Below, in pieces: positions 15,842 to 24,453 of a DNA stretch of 54,828 bases. Made by a program: the position numbers and the translations under genes. The stretch comes from JAVBLF01 sp031553675 (GTDB lineage Bacteria > Bacillota > Clostridia > Christensenellales > CALWSW01), in the NCBI GenBank assembly GCA_031553675.1, contig JAVBLF010000079.1, positions 1 through 54,828 of the forward strand, written 5' to 3'. Position 1 is the first letter of the stretch. Each line of letters begins with the position of its first letter. The notes under the pieces were generated by a model that was given only the letters and a program-made list of their open reading frames with translations, did no database searches and had not been told where the DNA came from.

Positions 15842-17638
15842 TTACGCGTTGGGGATGAGTACGGCCTTGATGCGCCGCACCCCCGCCGAAGAGGCCTCTT
15901 CTTTCTTGATCTGGAAGCGACCGAGCGCGCCGGTGTTCGACGCATGCGGACCGCCGCAGACCTCGATCGAAACGTCGCCCATGCTGTAGACCTTGACGCG
16001 CTCGCCATACTTGCTCTCGAAAAGGCCGATGGCGGAGCGTTCCTTGGCATCGTCAAGCGTCATTTCCTCGCAGACAATGGGATAATCGGCTTGGATGGCT
16101 GCATTGACGAGCGCTTCGACTTCGGCGATCTCGTCCTTGCTCATCTTGCGCGGAAAACTAAAGTCAAAGCGTAGGCGTTCCGCTGTGATGTTGGAACCCT
16201 TTTGCGCGACGTCGGGCCCCAAGACCTTGCGAAGCGCCGCCTGCAAAAGATGGGTTGCCGAGTGCAGTGCCGCTGTCTGTTCCGAGCTGTCGGCCAATCC
16301 GCCCTTGAAGCGCTGCTCCGCGCCGGCTTGGCTTTTCTTCTGGTGTTCCGCGAAAGCCGCTTGGTAGCCTTCCATGTCGATGGTCAGGCCGCGTTCGGCG
16401 GCCATTTCGACGGTCAATTCGACCGGGAAACCAAAGGTGTCGTAGAGGTGAAAGGCCGTCTGCCCATCGATCTGCACACCCTCGAGCTTGGCGGCCGTGC
16501 GCTCAAACTCTCGCAAACCCTGCCGAAGCGTGCGCTGGAAACGCTGCTCCTCAAGCTGCAACTGTTCCAATATGAAGTCGTGCCCCGCGACGAGCTCGGG
16601 ATAAAACTCCCCATAGGTGTCGATCACGGCCTGAGCGATCTGTGAGAGTTCGTTTTCGGGGAAACCGATTTGCATGCCGTAGCGGACGGCCCGGCGAATC
16701 AGCCTGCGCAGGACATAGCCCTGATCGACGTTGCTGGGCGTCACACCGCGCGGGTCGCCGAGCATGAAGGTGGCGCAGCGCATGTGATCGGCGATGATGC
16801 GGAAGGCACGCGTGACGTCCTCGCTGTCGCCGTAGGACTTGCCGGAAAGGCGCGAAATGGCCGCCATGATCGCGTCGAAGACGTCGGTTTCATAAACAGA
16901 CGACACGCCTTGCAGCGTAGCGACGGTGCGATCGAGGCCCATGCCCGTATCGACGTTTTGCTGGGAGAGCGGCTCGAAGCTGCCGTCGGCGCACTTGTTG
17001 TACTGCATGAACACGTCGTTCCAGATCTCGAGGTATTTGCCGCAGTCGCAGGCGGGGGAGCACTCGGGTGAACAGGCGGGCTTGCCGGTGTCGATGAACA
17101 TCTCGCTGTCCGGTCCGCAAGGACCTGTGAGGCCGGCCGGTCCCCACCAATTGTATTTCTTCGGCAAATAGAAGATGTGATCGGGCGAAACGCCCTGCTT
17201 GATCCAATAGGACGCCGATTCCTCGTCGCGCGGGGCATCTGCGTCGCCTTCGAAGCAGGTGAAGTAGAGCCGTTCGGGATCGATACCGAGGTAGTCGGGG
17301 CTGGTCAAAAAGCGCCAGCTCATCGCGATGGCCTCTTCTTTAAAGTAGTCCCCGAGCGACCAGTTGCCCAGCATCTCGAAAAAGGTGCAGTGGGAAGCGT
17401 CGCCCACTTCGTCGATGTCGCCCGTCCGGACGCATTTTTGACAGCTCACGAGGCGCTTGCCGCTGGGGTGCTTTTCGCCCATCAGGTAGGGCACGAGCGG
17501 ATGCATGCCGGCCGTCGTAAACAGCACGGTCGGATCGTTTTCCGGAATGAGGGAGGCGCTCGCGATCACGGCGTGGCCATGTTCTTGAAAGTAGGAAAGG
17601 TAAAGGTGGCGCAGCTCGCGCGAAGTCAATTTGCGCAT
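15842..17638 (-). CDS. alaS: Alanyl-tRNA synthetase, short form without C-Ala domain
   Basis: The enzyme charges tRNA-Ala. The start at 17638 (MRKLTSRELRHLYLSYFQEHGH) follows AGGAGGA and matches the family N-terminus. The catalytic core (FTTAGMHPLVPYLMG, FEMLGNWSLGDYFKEEAI) and the tRNA-recognition part (DHMRCATFMLGD, NVDQGYVLRRLIRRAVRYG) are present. The editing domain keeps HSATH (~458) and CGGPH (~558), the four metal ligands. At 598 residues it stops right after the editing domain, about 270 short of a standard AlaRS, and lacks the DHHA1/C-Ala part. Such short forms are known in Clostridia. It may be the sole or a second AlaRS. A T-box leader precedes it. Confidence 0.9.
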   Translation of the reverse strand: MRKLTSRELRHLYLSYFQEHGHAVIASASLIPENDPTVLFTTAGMHPLVPYLMGEKHPSGKRLVSCQKCVRTGDIDEVGDASHCTFFEMLGNWSLGDYFKEEAIAMSWRFLTSPDYLGIDPERLYFTCFEGDADAPRDEESASYWIKQGVSPDHIFYLPKKYNWWGPAGLTGPCGPDSEMFIDTGKPACSPECSPACDCGKYLEIWNDVFMQYNKCADGSFEPLSQQNVDTGMGLDRTVATLQGVSSVYETDVFDAIMAAISRLSGKSYGDSEDVTRAFRIIADHMRCATFMLGDPRGVTPSNVDQGYVLRRLIRRAVRYGMQIGFPENELSQIAQAVIDTYGEFYPELVAGHDFILEQLQLEEQRFQRTLRQGLREFERTAAKLEGVQIDGQTAFHLYDTFGFPVELTVEMAAERGLTIDMEGYQAAFAEHQKKSQAGAEQRFKGGLADSSEQTAALHSATHLLQAALRKVLGPDVAQKGSNITAERLRFDFSFPRKMSKDEIAEVEALVNAAIQADYPIVCEEMTLDDAKERSAIGLFESKYGERVKVYSMGDVSIEVCGGPHASNTGALGRFQIKKEEASSAGVRRIKAVLIPNA

Positions 17639-17825
17639 AGGGATTCCTCCTCGTCGTTTGTCGTGTCGAAACACAAAAAAGAGCGGCCCGCATGGGACGA
17701 AACACAGTTCCGCGGTACCACCCAAATTGCCGCCAAGCGGCCACTCGTTGCCCGTATCGAGGGAAACGCCGCCGCTCACGGGTTGGCAAAGCCCGATCGA
17801 TGCGTGCGGATGATTTTCATTTGTC
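17639..17825 (-). promoter_or_regulatory. T-box leader of alaS
   Basis: The minus strand carries the T-box core GGGTGGTACCGCGG (around 17709-17722), preceded by GAGTGG, and then a terminator-like GCGGGCCGCTC plus TTTTTT (17675-17691) that can pair with GAGTGGCCGC (17737-17746). This is the transcription-attenuating T-box pattern, in which uncharged tRNA-Ala stabilises the antiterminator. Only about 105 nt separate the predicted transcription start from the T-box, shorter than a canonical stem I-II-III leader. Confidence 0.85.
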
Positions 17826-17831
17826 GAAGGA

Positions 17832-17860
17832 ATTATAACACCGTGAGGAAGACATGTCAA
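17832..17860 (-). promoter_or_regulatory. Consensus promoter for alaS
   Basis: On the minus strand, TTGACA (17855-17860), a 17 bp spacer and TATAAT (17832-17837): a full consensus sigma-A promoter. Confidence 0.9.
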
Positions 17861-17942
17861 GTTCGCCGCGATCGCAGCACAAGCATTCAGAAGCGGAATA
17901 TACCAATAAAAAATTGCATTTTGTGGAATTGCTACACCCCGT

Positions 17943-17971
17943 TTGCAGAGTGGTAAAAAACATGTTATAAT
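17943..17971 (+). promoter_or_regulatory. Promoter for the DUF695/RraB-like gene
   Basis: TTGCAG, a 17 bp spacer and TATAAT, divergent from the alaS promoter. Confidence 0.75.
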
Positions 17972-18056
17972 TTGACTGCCTACGTGCTCCAGGTCTGCGA
18001 CACCCGCGTTTCGCTGGGGACCTTGGGCCGCGTATCGGAGGGGGGTTGAGCGCGCT

Positions 18057-18806
18057 TTGTTGGAAAACTGGCTGATCTACGATGGCCGTGCGCCAGACGA
18101 GTGGACCGTGACAAAGGTGGATACGAGCTGGTACGACATGGAACTGCAATGGGCGCAACGCCCCTATTGCCTTCGTTTGTCGTTCTCGTTCAAAAACGGA
18201 AAATCGATGCAGAACCTCACGGGCTTCGGGCGCTACCGCGTGGAGAAATTCCGCAAGAACGCCGTCGCGCTCGCGGAAGACTTGAGCTACATTTGCGTGG
18301 GCGAGCGCCACGCAGACAAGCAAATCCTGCTCTTCTTTTACGGGCGACACCAGGAACGCGGCGCCGAGCTCCTTGAAAAAACCCAACATGCCGCCTTCGA
18401 GGTGGCGAGCGAGATCACATATGACCCGTCTTGGCGCACCTACTGCGACGACATTTACCCCAACCCCATCCAGCTCCAGTCGGCGAACGACAAGATGATG
18501 ATCGATCGGCTCGTCAAGAGCGGAGACGATCCGCGCGTCGCACGCCGCCTGAACCATCACATCGCCTTTCCCAACGAACTGAAACGCATCGATTTTGAAT
18601 GCGATGCGCGCGCGGTCGGATTCGCGATCGGCGACCCCTACTTTTCGCCCGAGCGACCGCTGGCTTACGGCAGCACCGTGCACAACCGCGCGATACTCGA
18701 CTACGAGGGCATCCAGCGGACGACGGCCCAACTCGTCTCGATCGCGACCCGACACGAAGGATGCTACGAGTACTGGGACTGCCCCATACAGCGCAAACGA
18801 CGATAG
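18057..18806 (+). CDS. DUF695 / RraB-like protein
   Basis: The 249-residue soluble protein has two parts. Residues ~1-130 (DEWTVTKVDTSWYDMELQWAQ, RLSFSFKNG, ILLFFYG) match my memory of DUF695. Residues ~145-240 (LVKSGDDPRVARRLNHHIAF, RAVGFAIGDPYF, EYWDCPI) resemble the RraB regulator of RNase E. The pairing of these two domains is known. RraB restrains RNase E in proteobacteria; whether it does anything similar here is unknown. The TTG at 18057 follows GGAGGGGGG at 11 nt; a second TTG is at 18060. A strong promoter and a terminator make it a single-gene unit. Confidence 0.72.
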   Translation: MLENWLIYDGRAPDEWTVTKVDTSWYDMELQWAQRPYCLRLSFSFKNGKSMQNLTGFGRYRVEKFRKNAVALAEDLSYICVGERHADKQILLFFYGRHQERGAELLEKTQHAAFEVASEITYDPSWRTYCDDIYPNPIQLQSANDKMMIDRLVKSGDDPRVARRLNHHIAFPNELKRIDFECDARAVGFAIGDPYFSPERPLAYGSTVHNRAILDYEGIQRTTAQLVSIATRHEGCYEYWDCPIQRKRR

Positions 18807-18812
18807 ACCGAT

Positions 18813-18843
18813 CAAAAAAGGTGGTTGTTGACCACCTTTTTTT
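18813..18843. terminator. Bidirectional terminator
   Basis: AAAAAAGGTGGT-TGTTG-ACCACCTTTTTTT lies between two converging genes. Confidence 0.9.
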
Positions 18844-18845
18844 GT

Positions 18846-19478
18846 TCATGTGGCGAGCACGACCGCGCCGACGTCCATGGCACCAGCATCCCGAAGCGCA
18901 TACGTGCATTCTCGAAGCGTGCTGCCCGTCGTCGCGACGTCGTCGATGAGCGCGATCCGCTTCCCCGCGACCGCCGGGCCAGCGACGAAAGCGCCCGTGA
19001 GGTTGGCGGCGCGATCGGCGGCCGAAAGATGCGTTTGGCTGGGGGTGTTGCGCGTTCGGCGCAAGACATCGCGCAGCGAGGCAGCTCCACTCAACTGCGC
19101 GAGCTCGTCGCAAAGCTCCTCGGTCTGGGAAAAACCCCGTTCTTTGCGCCGCGTAGGATGGAGCGGCACGGCGACGAGAAACAACGCCCCTTCCGGCAGA
19201 AGCAAATGCATGCGTTCGGCGGCGAAACGCGCGAGGTATCGCTGCTCGCCGTACTTGAAGCGGTGTATGGCGTCCACGATCGGTTCACGGTAGGGAAAAG
19301 CTGCCCGCAAAAAGGACAAGCCCGCGACGTCATGGCGCTCGATGAGCTGGGGTGGAAAGGCTGCATCACAACGTTTGCAGAGAGATTTCCCGGGCAAGTC
19401 GGCTTCTTCGCCACAGATCGCACACGAAACGTCGCGCGGATACAGCAGATCCAGCGCCGCTCGCACCCACTTATGCAT
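18846..19478 (-). CDS. comF: ComF family phosphoribosyltransferase-like protein
   Basis: The 210-residue protein has an N-terminal zinc-finger-like pair (CAICGEE, CKRCDAAF), the family stretch FKYGEQRYLARFAA, LHPTRRKERGFSQTEEL, and the PRPP-binding motif IALIDDVATTGST near residue 177. ComF proteins take part in DNA uptake in competent bacteria, though many carriers are not known to be competent. The start lies inside the end of psuG (8 bp overlap), so it is translated with psuG. The stop lies beside the terminator at 18813. Confidence 0.9.
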   Translation of the reverse strand: MHKWVRAALDLLYPRDVSCAICGEEADLPGKSLCKRCDAAFPPQLIERHDVAGLSFLRAAFPYREPIVDAIHRFKYGEQRYLARFAAERMHLLLPEGALFLVAVPLHPTRRKERGFSQTEELCDELAQLSGAASLRDVLRRTRNTPSQTHLSAADRAANLTGAFVAGPAVAGKRIALIDDVATTGSTLRECTYALRDAGAMDVGAVVLAT

Positions 19479-20394
19479 CGTCCATTTCGCTGAGCGCCAC
19501 GGCGATCTGCGCTGCCACGCGGCAATTGTTCGTGACGAGCGCCAGATTGGCTGTCACGCTCTTTCCCTTTGTCGCGTGGTAGAGGCGGTCGAGCAAAAAC
19601 GGCGTCATCGCCTTGCCGCGGATGCCCTGCGCTTCGGCGTCCCTGAGGGCTTGCTCGATCTGCGGGTCGATGCTTTCCGGCGAGAGCGCTGCCGTTTCCG
19701 GAATGGGATTGGCGATCAGCACGCCGCTCGACAACGCGAGCGAGCGCTGCACGCGCAACAGGCTGGCGATCTCCTGCGGCGTATCCATGCGGTAATCGAC
19801 CGGAAGCCCCGAATGCCGCAGGTAAAAAGCGGGCAGCTCGTCCGTCCCGAAACCGATCACGGGTACACCGGCCGTTTCGAGGTATTCGAGCGTCAGCGCT
19901 ATGTCGAGTATCGACTTGGGCCCGGCACAGACGACGGCGACCGGTGTGCGCGCAAACTCTTCGAGATCGGCCGAGATGTCGAAAGTCTCCTGCGCGCCCC
20001 GATGCACGCCGCCGATGCCCCCCGTCGCAAAGACCTGAATGCCGGCACGCGCCGCCGCGATCATCGTCGCGGCAACGGTCGTCGCGCCGGTGCCCTTCCG
20101 GGCGCAAACCGCCGCCAGATCCCGACGGCTGCACTTGACGACGCCCGACTCCGACGCGAGCCGCTCGATTTCGCCGTCTTCCAGCCCGACGCAAATCACG
20201 CCGTCCAGCACGGCGATCGTCGCAGGGACGGCGCCTTCGTTGCGAACGGCCTCCTGGCACGCTTTCGCGCAGGCGACGTTCTGCGGGTAGGGGAAACCGT
20301 GGGAGATGATCGTCGACTCGAGCGCGACGACGGCCTTTCCGGTCAAAAGAGCGTCCGCGACTTCGTCGTGGACGCGGAGTAGCGTTTGCGGCAT
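19471..20394 (-). CDS. psuG: Pseudouridine-5'-phosphate glycosidase
   Basis: PsuG splits pseudouridine 5'-phosphate into uracil and ribose 5-phosphate. The 307-residue protein shows family stretches VVALESTIISHGFPYPQN, FATGGIGGVHRGAQ, SILDIALTLEYLE and VTANLALVTNN. The ATG at 20394 begins at the family start (MPQTLLRVHDEVADAL) but has a weak ribosome site (GACGGGATA). The partner kinase gene lies 77 bp upstream in the same direction, giving a complete pseudouridine-degradation pair, with comF overlapping downstream. Confidence 0.95.
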   Translation of the reverse strand: MPQTLLRVHDEVADALLTGKAVVALESTIISHGFPYPQNVACAKACQEAVRNEGAVPATIAVLDGVICVGLEDGEIERLASESGVVKCSRRDLAAVCARKGTGATTVAATMIAAARAGIQVFATGGIGGVHRGAQETFDISADLEEFARTPVAVVCAGPKSILDIALTLEYLETAGVPVIGFGTDELPAFYLRHSGLPVDYRMDTPQEIASLLRVQRSLALSSGVLIANPIPETAALSPESIDPQIEQALRDAEAQGIRGKAMTPFLLDRLYHATKGKSVTANLALVTNNCRVAAQIAVALSEMDDA

Positions 20395-20471
20395 AACTAT
20401 CCCGTCTTTCTGCACTGAAGCCTGTAGCGAAGGGGCGAATCGCCCGCCGGGCGGCCACCTTCCACTGGCTC

Positions 20472-21605
20472 TTACACGTATTGTACTTCCAATTGCGGCT
20501 CGGCCGCCATTTGTTCCGCCAAGTATTTCGGCGTCACGAGGTCGCTCACGGTCTGCTTGCTGGCTAGGGCGATGCGCGCCAACGCAGCGCCGTGCCTGAC
20601 GGCGATGGCTTCTTTGGCGTCGTGAAGCTCGGCGTAAACCAGCCCCGCCATGAACGCGTCGCCCGCGCCGGTCGCGTTGACGAGGCGAACCGGCGGCGAC
20701 GGCAGATAGGCCGCAACGCGTTCGGTACTCCAAAACACGCCGCGCTCGCCCAGCGTGATGAAGACGCGCCGGAGCCCAGTGTCGTGCAGCCTTTGCGCTG
20801 CCTGCTTGAGCGGCTCGAAGCCGGACGCGGAATCGCCGATCACCGCCGGATCGATCGCGACGCCGGTCAGGGCTGTCGCCTCGATCAGGTTGAGCTTGAT
20901 CGTGTCGATATGCCGCAAAAATGGCTTCGCACGCGCGACCTTCGTCGTCGATACGGCGTCAAGGTAGATCGGGCTCCGGCAGCACTCGATCGCCGCGCCC
21001 AGGATCGAACTGGGGAGATTGCATTCGAGCACGACACAGGTCGCCCGCTCGATCAAGGCTCGCTTTTTTTGGATGTGTTCGAGCGGCAAAAGCTCCGCCG
21101 TCGCCATATTCGCGATGCCGACCGCCATCTCGCCGTCGGTGCCGAGCAGCGCCATATACAGGCTCGTGCGCTTGTCGGGCAGCACGCAGCAATGTTGCAT
21201 GTCGACGCCGACCGCCTCACTGCTTTTTCGGATGGTCTCGCCAAACGCGTCGTCGCCGAGCGCCGCGATGAACTTGGTATCGACGTAGAGACGGCAGAGG
21301 TTTTCCGCGATGTTGCGCCCCACGCCGCCGGGACTGGTCTGGATCGCGCCAACGTTGGAATCCATCATGATCAGGTCGTGCTGCGCGTGCCCGACGATGT
21401 CGACGTTGGCCGCGCCGATCACGAGGGTGTAGGGCTCTTCGTTGAGCATGTAGCCCCGCCCCGCAATATAGCCCTTTTTCATGAGGTGCGATATGTGAAC
21501 CGAGACCGCTGCGCGCGAAATCCCCAGCGTCTCGGCCAGATCGTTTTGGCTGATCATCGGATCCTTGCGAATGGCTTCCAAGAGTTGGCGTTCCTTGGGC
21601 GTCAT
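20472..21605 (-). CDS. psuK: PfkB-family pseudouridine kinase with N-terminal HTH
   Basis: The 377-residue protein starts with a winged-helix segment (residues ~1-55, ISQNDLAETLGISRAAVSVHISHL), followed by a PfkB sugar-kinase domain with SPGGVGRNIAENL (~90) and NATGAGDAFMAGL, whose Asp is the catalytic base. This HTH-kinase architecture is typical of PsuK-like proteins next to psuG. The kinase makes pseudouridine 5'-phosphate for PsuG. The HTH suggests it may also sense substrate and control its own operon, which is inference. Confidence 0.9.
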   Translation of the reverse strand: MTPKERQLLEAIRKDPMISQNDLAETLGISRAAVSVHISHLMKKGYIAGRGYMLNEEPYTLVIGAANVDIVGHAQHDLIMMDSNVGAIQTSPGGVGRNIAENLCRLYVDTKFIAALGDDAFGETIRKSSEAVGVDMQHCCVLPDKRTSLYMALLGTDGEMAVGIANMATAELLPLEHIQKKRALIERATCVVLECNLPSSILGAAIECCRSPIYLDAVSTTKVARAKPFLRHIDTIKLNLIEATALTGVAIDPAVIGDSASGFEPLKQAAQRLHDTGLRRVFITLGERGVFWSTERVAAYLPSPPVRLVNATGAGDAFMAGLVYAELHDAKEAIAVRHGAALARIALASKQTVSDLVTPKYLAEQMAAEPQLEVQYV

Positions 21606-21688
21606 GGTGGCCTCCTCATCGTGGATCGCGCCGACGCGAATGACATGACAACAAATGCCAGTATTTCGTATTTGACCGTGTATTTATT

Positions 21689-21718
21689 ATAGTAACGTAT
21701 AGAAATTGGCAGTGTCAA
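21689..21718 (-). promoter_or_regulatory. Candidate promoter for psuK-psuG-comF
   Basis: On the minus strand, TTGACA (21713-21718), an 18 bp spacer and TACTAT; a TATAAT starts 3 bp further downstream. The predicted start lies about 75 bp before psuK. Confidence 0.5.
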
Positions 21719-21746
21719 GCGTTTTACGCGCGAAGTGGTCGGGACG

Positions 21747-22403
21747 CTACAGGATGCGCTCGTCCTTGTGCATGCCGGTGATGTTGAAGATCACCCATTC
21801 GGCCACGTTGACGCAGTGGTCGGCGATGCGTTCGAAGTATTTGGCGATCATCATGAAGTCGATCGCCTGCTCGCCGTTGTCGGCGTGGTCGCGGATCAAA
21901 TGTACGACTTCGTCGCGCACCGTCAAAAAGAGCGAATCGACCTCGTCGTCCTGCTCGATCACGCTTTTGGCGAGCGCAAGATCCTGCCGAACAAAGGAAT
22001 CGATGCTCTGCTTGACCATGATGCGGCAGTTTTCGGCCATGCTGATGATGTGCTCCGGCTTCTTCACGAGCGGCTTGCCGATGAAGCGCAGCGCGATCTC
22101 CGTGATGTCGAGCGATTGGTCGGCGATGCGCTCCAGATCGGTGATGATCTTCAGCGCCGTCGTGATCGCCCGCAGGTCGCGCGCGACCGGCTGCTCAAAC
22201 AGGATGACACGAAGCCCCTTGGATTCGATCTGCATCTCATACGCGTCGACGTCTGCCTCGTCCTTCGCCACGCCCTCGGCCAGCGACGCGTCCTGCTTCA
22301 GCAAGACGTCCAGCGCCTTCTCGATCGACGCCTCGACCACCTGCCCCATCTCGATCAGCTCGTCCTTGATCTCCTCCAGTTGCTCGGCGAATCGTTTGCG
22401 CAT
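21747..22403 (-). CDS. phoU: Phosphate transport regulator PhoU
   Basis: The 218-residue all-helical protein has two PhoU repeats, with the acidic metal-binding stretches ITDLERIADQSLDI and AKYFERIADHCVNVAEW. PhoU dampens phosphate uptake by the Pst transporter and signalling to PhoR. It is the last gene of the pst cluster, 229 bp after pstB. That gap holds two repeat elements (22423-22459 and 22571-22632). GGAGG lies before the ATG. Confidence 0.96.
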   Translation of the reverse strand: MRKRFAEQLEEIKDELIEMGQVVEASIEKALDVLLKQDASLAEGVAKDEADVDAYEMQIESKGLRVILFEQPVARDLRAITTALKIITDLERIADQSLDITEIALRFIGKPLVKKPEHIISMAENCRIMVKQSIDSFVRQDLALAKSVIEQDDEVDSLFLTVRDEVVHLIRDHADNGEQAIDFMMIAKYFERIADHCVNVAEWVIFNITGMHKDERIL

Positions 22404-22422
22404 GGGATCGCCTCCTTTTTAT

Positions 22423-22459
22423 CTTCTCCTTTTTTGAAAAAAAGGAGCAAAAAACTTTC
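22423..22459 (+). repeat. A/T hairpin repeat, copy 2
   Basis: TTCTCCTTTTTTGAAAAAAAGGAG and then CAAAAAACTTTC, read on the plus strand. The stem base is CTCC/GGAG, against CTAC/GTAG in copy 1. It lies between phoU and pstB, opposite to their direction. Confidence 0.75.
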
Positions 22460-22570
22460 AATCGCCTACGGCGTCCCCGAAATCACCGCCGCCACAATGG
22501 CGGCGATTTCGATGTGACGTGATCCGAATTCACGATGCTGTTCCTGACGGGCGGTTGAATGATCGAACGA

Positions 22571-22632
22571 ATGGGATTCCAAAGGGTCATGGACCCTTTG
22601 GTGGGGCTTGGGGCAAAGCCCCAACGTAACCC
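22571..22632 (+). repeat. Paired-hairpin intergenic repeat, copy 3 (diverged)
   Basis: This unit has CCAAAGGGTC-ATG-GACCCTTTGG, then GGGGCTT...AAGCCCC and AACGT. It has the order and spacing of the units at 587 and 699, with paired changes in the first stem (CTTAAGGG/CCCTTAAG becomes CCAAAGGG/CCCTTTGG). Confidence 0.65.
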
Positions 22633-23463
22633 CTAGCCGAAGCGTCCGCTGATGTAATCCTCGGTGCGCTTGTCCTTGGGCATGGCGAAGATCTCGGAGG
22701 TCTCGTCGTACTCGACGAGTTCGCCGGCGAGGAAGAAGGCGGTGCGGTCGGAGATGCGGGCGGCCTGCTGCATGTTGTGCGTGACGATCACGATGCTGTA
22801 TTGCTCTTTCAGGTCGAAGATCAGGTCTTCGATTTTGACCGTGGAGATGGGGTCGAGTGCGCTGGTTGGTTCGTCCATCAAGAGGACTTCCGGTTCAACG
22901 GCCAGGGCGCGCGCGATGCAGAGCCTTTGCTGCTGCCCGCCCGAGAGACCGAGGGCGCTCTTTTTGAGGCGATCCTTCACTTCTTCCCAGATGGCGGCGT
23001 TCTTCAGACTGGTCTCGACGATCTCGTCGAGTTTGGCCTTGTCGCGGACGCCGTGGGTTTTGGGCGCGTAGGTGATGTTGTCGTAAATGCTCATCGGGAA
23101 GGGCGTCGGCTTTTGAAAGACCATGCCGACCCGTTTTCGAAGCAGGGGGAGGGCGCTTTGGTCGATGCGGTAGATGTCCTCGCCGTCGAGCAGGAAGCGC
23201 CCCTCGACGCGGCAGCCCTCGACGAGGTCGTTCATGCGATTGAGGCACTTCAAAAACGTGCTCTTGCCGCAGCCCGACGGCCCGATGAAGGCCGTCACCC
23301 GCCGCGAAGGAATGCGCATGTCGATGCCCTTGAGCGCCTGGAAATCGCCGTAGTGGAGTACCGCTTTTTCCACGGCAAATTTCGCGTCGTCGACCGGCGA
23401 TGCGTAGCCTGCCGTGCTTGGCTGATTTTCGTTGCGTTGGGCCTGTGTTTCCATTTCGTTCAT
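22633..23463 (-). CDS. pstB: Phosphate ABC transporter ATP-binding protein PstB
   Basis: The 276-residue ATPase has Walker A GPSGCGKST (61-69), the signature LSGGQQQRLCIARAL and Walker B VLLMDEPTSALDP. It drives phosphate import through PstC-PstA. The N-terminal ~25 residues are polar and extra. It starts 4 bp after pstA ends. Confidence 0.97.
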   Translation of the reverse strand: MNEMETQAQRNENQPSTAGYASPVDDAKFAVEKAVLHYGDFQALKGIDMRIPSRRVTAFIGPSGCGKSTFLKCLNRMNDLVEGCRVEGRFLLDGEDIYRIDQSALPLLRKRVGMVFQKPTPFPMSIYDNITYAPKTHGVRDKAKLDEIVETSLKNAAIWEEVKDRLKKSALGLSGGQQQRLCIARALAVEPEVLLMDEPTSALDPISTVKIEDLIFDLKEQYSIVIVTHNMQQAARISDRTAFFLAGELVEYDETSEIFAMPKDKRTEDYISGRFG

Positions 23464-23467
23464 CTTG

Positions 23468-24283
23468 TCACCGTTGGATGCGTTTGGCGAGTGCGTTGGC
23501 GGCGGTATTGACGGCGAAGACCGTCACGAGCAGCACGATGGCCGTCGCGAATGCCTTGCCGAAATCGAGCCCCTCGCTCGCCAGCGAATACATGAAGACC
23601 GAAAGCGTCGCCGAGGACTGAAAGAGTCCTTTCGGGAAGGCCAGCACGGTTCCCGCCGTCAGGATTAGGGCCGCGCTCTCACCGACGATGCGCCCGATGC
23701 TGAGGATCACCGCCGACAAGATGCCGGGCAGCGCGCTCGGTACGATGACCTGCAAGATCGTTCGGAGCTTGCCGACCCCCAGCGCGTAGCTGCTTTCACG
23801 CAGACCGTCCGGCGCGCTCCGCATGGCTTGCTCACTCGTGCGCAAGATGCCAGGCAGAACCATGATCGACAGCGTCAAAACGCCCGCCAAAAGGCTCCAG
23901 GACCAACCGAGCGCGATCACGAAGAACAAAAATCCGAAGAGGCCAAATAGTATGCTTGGAATCCCCGTCAGCGTCTCGGTCGTCACTCGCACCGCCCGCA
24001 CGAAGAGCGAATCCCCCTTCGCATATTCTACAAGGTAAATCGCGCCCCCGACGCCCACCGGCACCGCCACAAGAAGGGTCAGCAGGATCGCCGCGATCGT
24101 CGTCGCGATCGCCGGAAGCAAGCCGCCGCCCTTGGCGTTGCCGAAAACGAAGGCGGGCGTCAAATGGGCGATGCCGTTGATCAGCACGTAGACGGCGATC
24201 CCCAAAAACACCAACACCGCAAAACCGATCCCAGTGTAAATCTTTCCGCGCCGAAAGAGCTGCCTCGCCCTTCGTAGATTCAT
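23468..24283 (-). CDS. pstA: Phosphate ABC transporter permease PstA
   Basis: The 271-residue membrane protein has six predicted helices and the coupling (EAA-type) stretch SSYALGVGKLRTILQVIVPSA. It forms the transmembrane channel with PstC. I chose the ATG at 24283, which has GGTGG 6 nt upstream and starts MNLRRARQL; ATGs at 24295 and 24310 are further in-frame options. The 143 bp gap to pstC is unusual within a pst operon and contains an A/T hairpin. Confidence 0.94.
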   Translation of the reverse strand: MNLRRARQLFRRGKIYTGIGFAVLVFLGIAVYVLINGIAHLTPAFVFGNAKGGGLLPAIATTIAAILLTLLVAVPVGVGGAIYLVEYAKGDSLFVRAVRVTTETLTGIPSILFGLFGFLFFVIALGWSWSLLAGVLTLSIMVLPGILRTSEQAMRSAPDGLRESSYALGVGKLRTILQVIVPSALPGILSAVILSIGRIVGESAALILTAGTVLAFPKGLFQSSATLSVFMYSLASEGLDFGKAFATAIVLLVTVFAVNTAANALAKRIQR

Positions 24284-24413
24284 TCGTACCACCATTTCCC
24301 AGGGAATCAACGTTTCGAATCCTGATTTTCAAGTCATCGGAATGGTCGCCATGGAATTGGCGAGCATTCCGGGGACAAGCATGCCCGCAAATCGGAGATT
24401 TGTGGGATGCGAC

Positions 24414-24453
24414 GAAAGTTTTTTTGCTACTTTTTTTTCAAAAAAAGGAGAAG
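24414..24453 (-). repeat. A/T hairpin repeat, copy 3, overlapping the pstC end
   Basis: On the minus strand it reads CTTCTCCTTTTTTTGAAAAA and then AAAGTAGCAAAAAAACTTTC. The last codons and stop of pstC lie inside it: the T-run encodes Leu-Phe-Leu and the A-run Lys-Lys-Lys, with TAG in the 3' arm. Confidence 0.75.
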
